Source: Echinococcus granulosus
Lineage: Eukaryota > Platyhelminthes > Cestoda > Cyclophyllidea > Taeniidae
Assembly (NCBI RefSeq): GCF_000524195.1
Contig: NW_020170436.1
Location: forward strand, 164,236-228,235
Length of the DNA stretch: 64,000 nucleotides
Direction: 5' to 3'
The stretch's first letter is position 1. Each line of letters starts with the position of its first letter. Position numbers and translations under genes: made by a program. The notes beneath the pieces are model-generated. The model searched no databases and was not told the DNA's origin. It saw nothing but the letters and a program-made list of their open reading frames with translations. Shown here one piece after another: positions 51,219-63,015 of the stretch.

Positions 51219-51224
51219 AATAAA
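51219..51224 (+). terminator. Poly(A) signal of the Glu-rich protein gene
   Basis: AATAAA, 113 bp after the stop. Together with the TATA box it defines a transcription unit of only about 0.63 kb. Confidence 0.65.
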
Positions 51225-51249
51225 GCCATTGGCTCAGACGTCAGTTCTT

Positions 51250-52121
51250 CAAATGTGTTTACGAGACCTTGTGAAGCTGCCGATTTTACTCTAGGACACA
51301 AAAGATTTATCACGTTGGGTGTTTCTCGCACACTGTGGGTCACAAGTCTTCTTCCCTTAAAGACATTGGAGGACGTAAGGTACGGCGAAAAAGAAGGGCC
51401 AGTGGATCGTTCACAGGACTAAATTTAACTTAGGCCAGTCTACTTAAAATTCCCAAAAAAGGTGAAATATCTGGAAATGGTGTCATGTATGCATGTGCTG
51501 TGGAGGTCAAGGTAGCCTCAAAACCGCTCCTGTGTTGTGGCTATCAAACCTGTGCATCTAAAGAGTCTACCCGACACAATTATCTTATAAAATCAGCACC
51601 CTTCAGCCATAGTTGTACGCACCTGGGTTGGGCTCACTGGAGACCGATCAGGAGCTGAATTGAGCGGTGCATCATTTGCTTTCCATTGGTGCTTCAGGCT
51701 GTCTGTACATGGTAAGATTATATCAATTAATTGCGAAAAGTAATTTGTCATGCAGCCATTATTACCGTCTGTTGTCTTGCTCATTAAGTCGGCTTTGATC
51801 TTCAAATCCATACAAGTCTTCATGTTGCCATGGCGCTGCTTTCTACACCGATAGTACTGAAAGGCGATAGGTGGCGGATAGCAGCAGCGCCATTGGCTCG
51901 CCTGAAGGTCACCGGGTTCTACACTCACACCAAGTCCTTGTGTGAGGCGCGGATCACTCCACTCCACTTATTGCGTACATCAGGAGCGTGAGTACTCTTC
52001 GGAGTGTCTAGGGTCGACATTTGAGGTTTACTACTAGCGTTTTTTGGGGGTCGATAGAAGGAAGAGGCGAAATTGCCGACAATTTGCTTTATCGCAGTTT
52101 CTCTCTCCTTTAGGCTCATAA
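51250..52121. other. Intergenic spacer and 5' flank of the Sec14-like gene
   Basis: A minus-strand open frame at 51593-51967 has no motif and is not called. At 52098-52113 a pyrimidine run ends in TAG just 8 nt before the ATG of the next gene; it may be the end of a 5' UTR intron or a spliced-leader acceptor. Confidence 0.4.
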
Positions 52122-55100
52122 ATGTCGTCTTCAAAATCCTCGGCAAAGGCTACCAATTTGGAGGTCACAAATCCCGAAGAGTTCCACCGGCTACTCACCA
52201 AATTTCGTGAGACCATGGTGAAAAATTGCAAACCCCTACCCGACGAACCCGACTTCTTCGTTGATGACATTATGTGAGTTCTGGAAAGGTCACCTTTGTT
52301 GAATTACTTTTAACCTGGGGAAAATGAGCCAGATCTTGTTTCTCTTTTGGCCTCTACCAGTATGACCGACTTTCTCCGCGCGAGGAAATACAAATTGGAC
52401 GAAGCGGTCGCCATGTTGACAGCTGCGGTGGAGTGGAGACGCGAGTATCAACCGCTCAAAGCTGATTGTCAGTACTGTCATGATCAACCGGGATACCATT
52501 GCATCGTAAGTCACTGGCTCCTTTAAGCTGCCTGATCAAGCTGGAATTCATAGATTTCCAGAAGAGGCAAAAAAGTATCCTCTCATCCTAGCACATTTCC
52601 CCGCCCCGCCTGTGTGCTCATCGGCCAGCGCCTAACCTGCGTCGAGGCGAAGGCCGTCCGGCACGCACCGCCGTGCGCCAAATTGTCACTGAAGTAGAGA
52701 CTTACGGTTGTCTTTAACACCTGAGCTTCACATCTACGTTCTTTGACCCTTTTACAAGCCTCCACCCCCCTAGATCTCTACGACTCTGGATTTTGGGTCC
52801 TCCTTCCAACGAAAAGTTTGCCGATACACACTACTATTTCATGCTGGCTTGCACCATCGCTGTTTCGTGTGGGTGATAAGGCACCTCTTTTATTTTGGAT
52901 GTCACCTGAGTATCGCTGGTAGAATGTAGCATAGTAGTGGCCTACTTTTGAGTGACCCTGTTGAAGGTGTAGATTGAGTAGGCCTTGGGCTGCAAAATTC
53001 ATCCAGACGTTCTGTCTTTTGCCTATTTAACTTGCCCTTTTCAAAAGCTGTATTACTGGGAGCCCGCAGTGTGAGGATTGATCTGCGGTCACCGCAATTC
53101 TCCTTCATTTCATCTACACCCATTCCACCATTAGAGTGTAGATGTGAGATCATTCATGTGACTCTTATTTTATTTTACATCACCGTGGTTACTGATCCGT
53201 GGTTGTAAACAGCAAGAGTGAAGCGACTTTACAAGACATTTGAGTGTCAGTAAAGATAGAATACTTCATGATTGACGAGCTCTTGTGCATCAGAAAAAAG
53301 TGGTTACGCATCACAGGGTGTAGCCGCCTCAACTACAGCCTACTTTGAAGCACCTCTGCACAGCGATCTCAGCTCGGGTCACATGGCAGACGATTCACTT
53401 TCATGCCTCAAGTTGCCTGCGGAACGTAACACCGACAAAAGCTTTGCCAGAATGATTTACAAGGAGGTTATTTGCATTTCTTAGAGACGCACGATCGTTT
53501 AAAACGGGAATAGCGGCAAGTGGAGACGTTTTGGGGCGGATGGGGAAAGTCACATGAGCAACATGATATCCACCACGTTGCAATTTGTCGCTTCGCCGCT
53601 TACTGTTTATAAGTAGTATCTATAAGTCACCGCTTAATAAAGCTGCTGAAAAACCTAGTGAGTGGTGAATTAAAGGAAGACGATTTGTAGGCGTTAGGAC
53701 GGTCGAGTGGACGTCTGAAACACGTTTGTTCCACTCTGAGGGATCGGAGTTCTTTGTCTCATTAATCCATGTCTAAGTGTTCCAGATTAGGAGGATTTCG
53801 GTGGCACTTCGCCCGCTTTCGGGTCCACGTCTAGCTATCACTGCCTTGGCCATTTTCACGAGCCCACTCTCCTGTCGAGGCCTCAACACATGCTTCGTTG
53901 GCTTCGTAAAATCAAGTATAAAACTTTTTTGCTCAGTAACAAGTCGATTTGTGATGGAATTTCTGATGTTCTGAGTCAGAAAAGCAATTAGAAATAACCA
54001 CTCGTGTGGCAATAGTTCGTCTCACCTGCCATGAGCATCCCGGAATTCACTCTACTTATTGTTTTCTAAGTACTATATCCCAACGAAAAGCAATAATTCA
54101 GTTTTTAGTGCTTGGACGGGTGATCGATTGCAAAAAAAACTCGCAAAGGTCTTTCAGATTGACAGGCCTCCTTAAGACTAATGCTGATGACAAGTCAAAG
54201 CGTTGAGGGTATGAGTTTTCACTCCCCGGCTTCAATTTGCCTAGTCTTTCTGGAAAGCAAATCCACTCCTATATTTTAACCTTTCAGCAGTGTTTCATCA
54301 ATTCCTTAAAAATCTGGGAATCGTGCAATCTCACCAACATTTGATCAGCAATCTGAGACCGTTGTGGACGGTACCCGACTTATCCATCACCTCCTTTCTG
54401 CTTTTGACCAGTAGATCAGATTGCACATTGTCTTTTGTACTGCAGCCTTAAATGCAGTATTAGCTAAGTTCCAATTTAAGAATCTTAGTGTAACAGATAA
54501 AGATGTTAAAAATATATAAAGTGTTTTTTGGAAGTTAGGTCTTGGGATGGGCACCCGAGTCCAAAAGTCCCGTTTTGATTCGAACAAGGATGTGGTGTTA
54601 CTACGAACGCTTATTTGATCCCAACCCTGGCTACTTTTCAATGGCTAAGAAAATCATACTCACATGTTTTTAAGGGTATCACATTCTCTGTCACCATCAG
54701 TCAGCCAGTCTCACTTAACGTACTCAAGGTAAAGGTAACTAACGCCTACTTATGTCCATTTCAGCGTCAAGTTGGACATGACAAGATTGGGCGCCCAATA
54801 TTGTACGCGTGTTTCGCCCAGGCCTTTGCCACCAAAAACCACTCAGTGGACACCATCATGCATTGCGTTCAGATGTTGGAAAATGCACGCCACTCCTTTA
54901 AGCAATCGGCCACGCAGGTCGTCTTCATCATTGACTGTACAGGCAAGTTTTGCACTTCACCACAAAAGTCAGCCCGCTTGAGATTATACACCCGGATATG
55001 ATCACTTGCGTGAGCTTGGACCCCGTCTAGTTTCTAATCGTAGCAATTACTTTACAAAGGCTTTGATTCGAGCGGGTATGAGTTAGCAGGGAATATGGGG

Positions 55101-56154
55101 CATGCATACCTGATTAATACCCAGCTAGTGAAAACTAACAGAAATCCAGAGTATTCTCAGTCTCGTCTTGGTTTTTATGGTACTTGCTTGCCCTTAATAT
55201 GCATCTCTACGTGATGTCGGCCAGTTAAGATGTGACTTGGCGAGAGCTCCACCTTCTGAAATACTCGAGAAGTAGCCACGAAAATCAAAGATTTCGGACA
55301 GTCGAAACAGAGGCGCCTTCTGCAGTTGGAGGTATCCGCAACCAAAGAAACCTACCGGTGCATACGCTTGCTAAGTATGCTATAGCCATCTTGTCAAATG
55401 TGGAGGACCTGTAGGTTTCAGGTCATCTACTTATCATTAATTAAGTAGCAAACAAAATTCCAAAGTTCCCATATAATTTATGGGATTTTTTTGTAATTTG
55501 ACTACTAACTGATATCAAAATGCCATTAAAGGTCACTATTCTGACCTCTCTTAAATGGCAGGTATGACACTGCCGTGCTGCAACCCCAACCTCGGAAAGA
55601 AGATGGCGAGCGTCTTTTCCAATTACTATCCCGAACGCCTCGGTGCTGCCGTGATAGTGAATCACAAGGCCATTTTCCAGTCTATCTGGCGAACGATTCG
55701 AAAGTTTCTCGATCCTGTCACCGCACGTAAGGTGATCTTTTTGAAGCAGAAGACATCACAGAAGCACTCCTCCAATCCGGAGAAGAAATCGAAGAGACTG
55801 AGTGAGGGTCTTCGTGAGCTCTGCGACGAGGCAACAGCTCAGTGGTTGGAGACGGAGATTCAGATGAATCGAGAGATCAACGAGAATCAGATGCGATTTT
55901 GGGAGAAGCCCTCAGGCGGTGCCCACGATCCGAGAGGAACGGAGGCCTTCGTAAGGGAATTCATTGACTGTGGAAACCCGCCGAATGGTTTCATGCCGCA
56001 TCCAAATATTGTGGATATGGTGTGTGGTAAACTTGCACCCGGATATCCTGTACATCTGAGGAAGGGTGGCGCTGGAGACAAATTTGATAAAGAGCAGATG
56101 AAGGAGTATGGCATTGATAGTGTGGACGCGGACGATGACGAGGATGAGGATTAA
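52122..56154 (+). CDS. CRAL-TRIO domain (Sec14-like) lipid-binding protein
   Basis: Four exons, 52122-52273, 52361-52505, 54765-54942 and 55562-56154, join in phases 2, 0 and 1 to give 355 residues, the usual length of single-domain Sec14 proteins. The N-terminal CRAL-TRIO-N helices are seen in TDFLRARKYKLDEAVAML and VEWRREYQPL. The lipid-binding domain has HDKIGRPILYA, VVFIIDCTG, NYYPERLGAAVIVNH and FLDPVTARKVIFLK, all in canonical order. The C-terminus ends in an acidic DADDDEDED. Such proteins bind and exchange hydrophobic ligands such as phosphoinositides or retinoids between membranes; the ligand here cannot be told. The third intron starts with GC instead of GT. Confidence 0.9.
52506..54764. 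other. Intron 2 of the Sec14-like gene
   Basis: A 2.26-kb intron, phase 0. Several short open frames but no exon is required, since the protein is continuous across it (HCI|RQVGHDKIGRP). Confidence 0.6.
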
Positions 56155-57337
56155 AGCTGATGGAGGCTACTTTGCTTCCTTGCATTCAGTTCAGTGACTT
56201 ATTGACGCTTGTCTTTATTCCCCGTACGGCAGAGCGAGTATAGGTGGAAGCATGCTCGCCCTACTGACAGTTTTTTGAAGTAAAATTTGACTTAGGCATG
56301 TCATGGTTGAGCTAACCATTGTTAAGCAGGCGATGGAGTTATCACACGTCGTCACAAAGCAATACTTGGGAGGAAACAAGGATTTTCACCCAAGGGAAGG
56401 CGTAAAACTCAGTGTCGAACGTTTGAGCGTAGAGGAAACTGCAGGGCGGAGTAATTAGGGTAAAGGGGGGTTCAACTACAAAATGACGCACCAGGACAGA
56501 TTTTGTGTTGATCAAGCGAACGTCCTCTGAGCTAAAAAAATTCCTTAGAAATGCGTGCTATGAGCTAGGACTCCAGCCACTGACAGACGAACAGACGGAC
56601 GAAAGCAGCGCCGTCCTTGAGAAGTTTCTATCATTCACCCAGATGTCCCACCGCCAAGCGGCCGAGTTTCCTATCACCGCAGGACTGACTATGCGGATAC
56701 ACTTTTTACCTCTTCCGTGGGAAAGGGCACTTTATGACCGCACACGGCTTCCTTCTGGCAAGTGGCACCACAATTGTCAGTCATATGCCATAACGACATG
56801 TGGAAGAACGCCACGTTCCATGCCCAACGCGTCGGCCGGTGGCCGTAAAAGGACGCATTTCGAATTTCCACCCGTCAGTACGTGTGAACAGGCGGTATGG
56901 TGGCGCGCCTCGTTATTGGGCAAGAGAATAGTCAAAGGGCTCCCTCTTACCTAAGCGCTCCTTGTGGAATGGAAAAATATTATGGATTCCCAGGAAGACG
57001 TAGATTTCCTTGTTCCCAAGACATGCAGCCATATTAGCTAAATCCTCGTTAAAGAAGACCCACCAAGCAAAACAGGCTTATTGTTCACCTAACCGATATT
57101 CCAAAGAAAGAATAAGAGAAGGTGAACGAGAAGGAAGAGCCGGGGGAGGGGCCGACGAAATAATCGAAGTCGTAGAATGGGGGAGGAGGAGGAGCGGGGA
57201 ATGGGAGGATCGTACAACAAGAAAAGCAAATAAGGCTATTCAGATAAACTGAGAGATTTGCAGATTAAAGAAGTAAATTTCAAGAACCTAGCTGGAAACA
57301 CACGTACATATAAACGAGCACTGGAGACAAAGCAGCA
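56155..57337. other. Convergent intergenic region
   Basis: The region between two genes that point toward each other. A + strand open frame of 149 codons at 56505-56954 shows no recognisable domain, signal peptide or supporting splice sites, so I leave it as unassigned. I see no clear poly(A) signal for either neighbour. Confidence 0.35.
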
Positions 57338-60300
57338 TCACTTGGGTCGTGGAATGCTCCTCGATTGGCCTTCCACATGTATCTCCTCCCCTTCTTCCCC
57401 CTCCTCCCCTGAATCCACTTGACGAGGAGTGGCAGGTGACTCTTGACAAGTTGGTGCACTGTGAATACTTGTCACACTGACCCGAGGCAGTGGACTGAGG
57501 TAGAAGGGTACTGCCAGACCTTCAGGGGAATGCGGCAACTGCTGAAATTGTTGCCGCTGTTCTTCTAGATCCAGTGGCAATCCAATCTCCAGCAATGATT
57601 GAGTGGAAGTGGGAGCGTACGGCACACCTGCCGAGGTCACGACTAATTGAGGGGCGGTACTGGCAGTTGTGGTGGTGGCAGCTGTGACCGCGGTGGCAGT
57701 GGTGACGTTTGAACCGAGGAACCATGCAGTTCGACGAAGCATCGCCTCCATTTGGCGTCGATGAACGGCTCGATAACGGTTGCGGGAGCGTCGAATGTAG
57801 GAGCGGGTAAGGATTTGAGTGTGCTCCGTGCCTTCAGAGTCATCAGTTTCCTCTTTTGGGGAGTCATGGTTCTATAAAGAAGGGTGATCAAAAATTGACT
57901 GGAATCTTATATCCATTACCGTCATCGCCAATAATGCTGTGCCGTTGGCCATTACCAAGCTGGCCACTGTGATTATTTTAGACCTGAAAGGTCATCTAGC
58001 ATCTATTTAGTCGATATTCAGCCCTACTAATCTATTTGTTACACAAAGACCCATCATTGACAGATAAAGAGCGGACGTCACACATGTGTGACACAGAGTA
58101 GAGATACGAATTAAGGAAGGTTTGTTGTACCTGTCGCTGGAAAACAATGTATTTAATAGAGCGATACCCACTTTAAAGCAACAGCTTCTCTTTGTTTTAA
58201 AAATTTCCTTTATTCTTAAGCCAAGTACACCAAAGTTGAGCTTTGAAAACGAAATGGAGAGTAACGCCCACTGCATCCATTTACTCATTCGTCCGCTACG
58301 TGAATACGCCTTATTTCCGATATAAGTAGTACTTGCTCTCGTTTTGTTTTTAAGGATCTTTGCCTGGCAAGTGTCTTTAGGTACATACCTGGCTAGCTGT
58401 CAATAATGGCAACTTCAAATTGACATACTAAGGTTGCTTTTTCATCCCCTTTTTCCCATCGACATTTCTGACACTCTCCTATCAGTATGATCTACCCCGC
58501 GGTGTTTGAATTGGTCGGAAGGTCATGCCTCCTCGTCATTAAGGAGGCTGGCACAGATTGGAGGTGGGCTTGGGAGAAAATTCAGCTTTAACCAGGTGTC
58601 GTTCCGCCGTTCTCAAGAGATTGCTGTCGAGTGATTCCAATCCGTCCGGGCCTACGGCCTCTCAGCCCCTCCCCATGCTTCTATCCTCCTAGGCCTTGTT
58701 AAATTTTCAAAAGGTGGGAGGAGATGAACTAAACTAATAAATGAATCTAGAGCAAGGTGACTCCGTTGCCTGGTTACCCAACCCAGATGCTCCAGGAAGG
58801 TTTATGCCTGTTCCGTATTAGTGAATCTGTATTGGTTGAAACGATGTCCTCCTTTGGAAAGCCTCCACAAGACCAAAAATATGCTTTTAAGGGAAGTGGA
58901 TGACATAAAAGCATCATCTAGTCTCAATCGCATTGTTTCAGGTTGATTATTCAGGGGATAGGATGTTCATATCTTCCAAGCAAACTTTCAGCATCTACTT
59001 CAGTAGTCTCTCCACGATATGTACCCTCCGTATTGTCTGCCCTCCCGTTTCATGGAGCGCACGCGGGAGGCAGATAGGATAACATTCAAAAGAGTAAAAT
59101 TGGTATTTGTTTAAGCCTTTTCTTAAAGAGATGGAGCCCTCAATTTTTTGAGGTTCAATCGCCACCTTGGTGTCAGGGATCAGACCTTGACAAGACTAGT
59201 AAGCCTTTTTACGACCTCAGTGATAACTCCGCTGGTAGAGGGGAGGGGTTTAGCGCCGCCGAGTAGTTTAAACTACCTCCTGCCTAAACCGGAGGATTTG
59301 CCACCACCATGTATTTGAGGATTTAGGGCGTGGAGACCCCATCCAACCCCTGATTAACTATTGCGTCCACCAATCATCGGGCGACCAATGAAAATGAAGT
59401 CAAACAAAATACCTCTTTTCTATCGACTTTATTCTCCCTCTTTGCCTAAAAGTTAGCTTTTAATACAACTACTTAATCAATTTCCCAATGCACGCCAGCT
59501 TTTTCTAAAAATAATATTTCCCACCCTTAATTTCATTGCATTTAGTACGAAGCAGAATGCATGCCTTGCACCAAGAAGCAATTTGTCCGGTGCAGGGCGC
59601 TTCGCAGGCCTGTCAAGCCATTTACTGTTGCTGTTCAGGTGGTCGAGCCTCCCTCCTCCCTTTTATTCACATTAATGAACATTTACCAGTGTCCTTGCTA
59701 AGATTAGTCTCCCGATGTGGGATAAACTTCCTCGACTCTCCTGCGTTCTCGATGCGACTTGCGCTCACTTTTCTCGCCCCCTCGAGAAAAAAAAAACAAC
59801 GCCTCTGGGCGATCTTGATCGTTCATAGAACAAACGTCAGATTTTTGGGAAGTGGAGCAACAGACCGCCAACAAGAAAGGCCGATCAGAGATTTCTACTA
59901 ATTGTGCAAATAGCCCAAACAAGTCGAGAGGGACGCACCTCCTCATCGACGTCTTTCGGCTCCACCGACGGTGCTTCAGCAACAGCTGCGGTGACGGGTA
60001 CTTTAGTCACGCCTACAGCCTTCGTTGTTATTGCCGGCGTCGGTGGTTGTGGTAAAGCGCTGACCACGGAGGAGGGTGAGGGAGTTGTGGAGGCGAGGGA
60101 GGGAACAGTAGCGGTGGCCTGGGTGGTCTGCTCACCTTCTCCTCCTCCAAGACGACTTCTCGTGAGACAGAGCAGTCGGGAAGCCAAAGCGAGGATTCGG
60201 CCCACTGGTGGCGTGTATTTTCCCTCCTCGACACCTTGAAATAGCAACATTGAAGAGGGAAACAGTGATTTTTGGTAGTGAGAAGGTATTCAATCTGATA

Positions 60301-63015
60301 CAGTTCTTTCGCCCTAAAAGTGATATGTCGACGTGTACGACCTCCCTCAGCCCAGAATTCGTCGATCGAGAGGGCAAACTACCTTCACAAAGCGTCAAAA
60401 ACGCATGGCTTAATGTTTGTTCTCCCTGTCGTCAGCAAAGTCACTCTCACATGCTGGTAGAAGGGTTGCCAGTGACCCCTCACCTGCATTACCGATCATT
60501 TTCCCATCCGGAATCAAGTCACCGATTTGAACTTTTCGCCCCTCCGTTGGATTAAATGCCGCACAGTAAAAACGCCCTTTAAATTTATCCGCCAAACAAA
60601 AGGCGTGTACATTAAACAGCCAAACTTGCCTTCATGCAGTGCTTTGGAGACATTAGAAGGAAGCAAATCGTCCCGGTTCCCTCTCTTGTTCATTATCCCT
60701 GCCCTATCCTGCAAGCAGACCGTGTAGACGCATCGTAAATCATTTACAACACCCTGGGGTGCATTTGCTCTTCCCACACTCCCTCGTTCTCCCACTCGCC
60801 CTTAATTTCTGTGGATTATTTGCACTAAAGAATGTGGCAAGCAGATGGGTTGGACTTCAAAATCTGTAAGCAATCGTGTTGGTCAATGGCAACATTGGCG
60901 GTGGTGGTGGTCGAGCTTCCTGCAAGACAGAACTTCATGTCGAAAGGATCCAGGATTTGGAGACTTCGAGGAGGGGATACGCATCCACCTTCTCATCTTT
61001 TCATGAGAAGACAAAACGGAAAAGACTCTTTACCTTATCTGGACCTCAGATAATCCGGATCCAAACAACCGTAGGCTATCGCAATCCCCTCGGAAATAAT
61101 GAGGGGGGTTTTGCGGGTGCACCATGGATTGGACGTGCGCGTACGTACTATGATGACTAGTGGAGTTCCCGCATGAGCACCATCTCCGCGCACATTCCTA
61201 CTTGAATGACCTTGACCTCATCACGGCTGTCTGTGACTGTGGTAGTCGAGCCTCCTTTGAAATAGATCCTTGTGGCCAAGAGGCTAGTTGAAGTCTTCTT
61301 TTCATGTTTGAAAAGACAGACAAGCTTTGTCCATCAACCGATGATGTGGTACTCCATCGTGGATGTCCTGTGCTCTTCGTAGAACAGGCTTTGCAATCTC
61401 AGCACCACCGTTAGAGACATAATTCAAGCTATTCCATGCCTTGACAATCACCTGGATCCCCTTCATTCCATTTTTGGCCGTCAGAAGTAGTCAGGGGGTT
61501 TCTTGATGCCTTGGATACAAGTGCTACATCACCATTTGTCTCGGAGGCAACTCGACTCCAGCAGCTACTGAGTTGTTGTATCCTTCCACTGAGATGCCAG
61601 CATTTGGACCACTGAACTGGCATACCGCCTCATGGCTAAAAAGTGTCTTACATAGTCCTCACTCGTAAGCAAAGTGGTCTATTTGGCATGCCTGCCTGGA
61701 CAGAACCGTCTTTTTCTTCCTTTTTTTCTTCTTTTTCCCACTAATGTGAGTGTGCAGTTAAGCTAGTGTAGGAAAAGCGGATCGTCACATATATGTGACG
61801 TCAGCCTACTTAAGAACTATCAAACCGTGAGCAAAAAAATCTTACAGAAACATCTGCAACACTTGCAACTTCTTTAAATCTTTCATAAGTAAAAGAAAAA
61901 TTTTGACATTTTAAGGCAAACACAAGTGTCAGTCATTTAAACCTGCAAAGTGGCTAAACAGGCCACCAAAATATTAGCCTTCAGGTAAGAGGAGAAAATA
62001 AATGAGCTGTTGAAAGACTAGAGAAACGTTCCTAATTGTAGCCAGTCTGATGGCTGGAATTCCTGTTTTGTTGCCCCGTTTTTTTGTTAGAGAAATTTTA
62101 ATGGATCTCTGCTGGCGGATATGTCCCGACCGAATGCACTGGTGAAAAGCTCTTTCACCTCTCTAATAGGGCCAAAAAGGCAAGGAAGGGGAGGAGGACC
62201 GACAAATTTTATAACCGATTCGAGATTACCCCCGAACAGGTGGGTTGATATTGCTATTTTCACCCTCCACCCCCCACCTCCTGGCGGTCCCCTCGCAGTT
62301 TTCTAGAAACGGCTGATTGGCCATTCGGTAATGCCGCTCAAAACTCCACTGTAGGCCATAAACTCTTCGTTACAAGGTCTGTCTACGTGTCAGTCCAAGT
62401 CTGCCTCAGAGGCGAGTCGGGCAATACACAACTTTCGGAGATTTTCTTGTGTCACGGTGTGTAATTCAACTGCCATTTAAAAAAAGGTGGAATAGTACAG
62501 AAAAAAACTGCCCTCCAATTGACTTTATAAACTTAGTCGACCTGGTTGATCCACGCGATTTGACGCAACTAGTGGTGATTCGGAGAGGAGATGAGGAGAA
62601 CGCATGTCACATATATGTGACGCTGATGGTGAGCAGGTCAAGTGGTGCTATTCACTACGGCTCTTTGAGGCTAGTAGACCGCTATTTAAATTTTGTTTGT
62701 ATGGGATCAGCTTTTGGCCCCAAACAACACACATTTCATTCAAACTGACCGGAGGGAGAGAGGGGAATGGAGAGAAGGGGAGAGTGACTAACCTTGGCCT
62801 TTTTGAAGTGTCTTTTTCCCCTTCAATTTCTTTATCCTAGCCGTGGAACTAGGAGGCACAATGAAGCTGCTAACGACCTGAGACATTGAGGGAATGACTG
62901 TGGAGGCGGGAGAGGAGGAGGAGTTTGAGCACACACGTCCCAGAAGTAGGTCCGTGTAGTAAGTGGTTATGGAGTCTCCCAGATGAGCGAATCGAAGAAT
63001 CAGAGTTTGCATTAC
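57338..63015 (-). CDS. Unrecognised protein, C-terminal three exons
   Basis: On the minus strand, exons 63015-62793, 60234-59939 and 57871-57338 join in matching phases (1, then 0) and give about 350 residues up to the stop at 57338. The first exon has a hydrophobic-helical segment LILRFAHLGDSITTYYTDLL and then Ser-rich sequence and a basic KKLKGKK stretch. The second has VGRILALASRLLCLTRSRL followed by a Thr/Pro/Ala/Val-rich region. The third has an Arg-rich helix, SYIRRSRNRYRAVHRRQMEA, then a Thr/Ala-rich stretch and an acidic EEGEEGEE near the end. I do not recognise the family. The start is not found; a possible first exon (MSSQPHETPTTLELDL) lies at 63977-63919, but its phase does not join directly, so at least one exon is missing. 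Confidence 0.6.
57872..59938. other. Intron of the minus-strand gene
   Basis: A 2.07-kb intron, phase 0, with a palindrome at 58077-58092 and no exon that I can support. Confidence 0.5.
58077..58092. repeat. Perfect 16-bp palindrome
   Basis: GTCACACATGTGTGAC, a member of the palindrome family also found at 7909, 31161, 61783 and 62606. Confidence 0.7.
61783..61800. repeat. Perfect 18-bp palindrome
   Basis: CGTCACATATATGTGACG. It is followed directly by TCA, which creates a CRE-like TGACGTCA at its edge. The 16-bp core recurs exactly at 62606. Confidence 0.8.
62606..62621. repeat. Perfect 16-bp palindrome, identical core
   Basis: GTCACATATATGTGAC, the same core as at 61784-61799, 822 bp away in the same intron. 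Confidence 0.8.

Larger units (their letters stand above)
60235..62792. other. Intron of the minus-strand gene
   Basis: A 2.56-kb intron, phase 1. It holds two perfect palindromes. Plus-strand open frames at 60208-60555, 60876-61160 and 62449-62748 show no domain and are not called. Confidence 0.45.

Noticed and set aside
51593..51967. Minus-strand frame of 124 codons
   Set aside because: Random-looking composition, no motif, lies in the 5' flank of the Sec14-like gene.
56505..56954. Plus-strand frame of 149 codons between the convergent genes
   Set aside because: No recognisable motif and no promoter or poly(A) signal; other frames are equally open, so it may be chance.
60410..60595. Minus-strand frame of 61 codons that reads like a compact domain
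   Set aside because: No matching splice sites to the flanking exons of the minus-strand gene, and no family recognised.
59600..61320. Repeated GGRAS-like translation at 59640, 60905 and 61235
   Set aside because: Short shared words only; the flanks do not align well enough to call a repeat.
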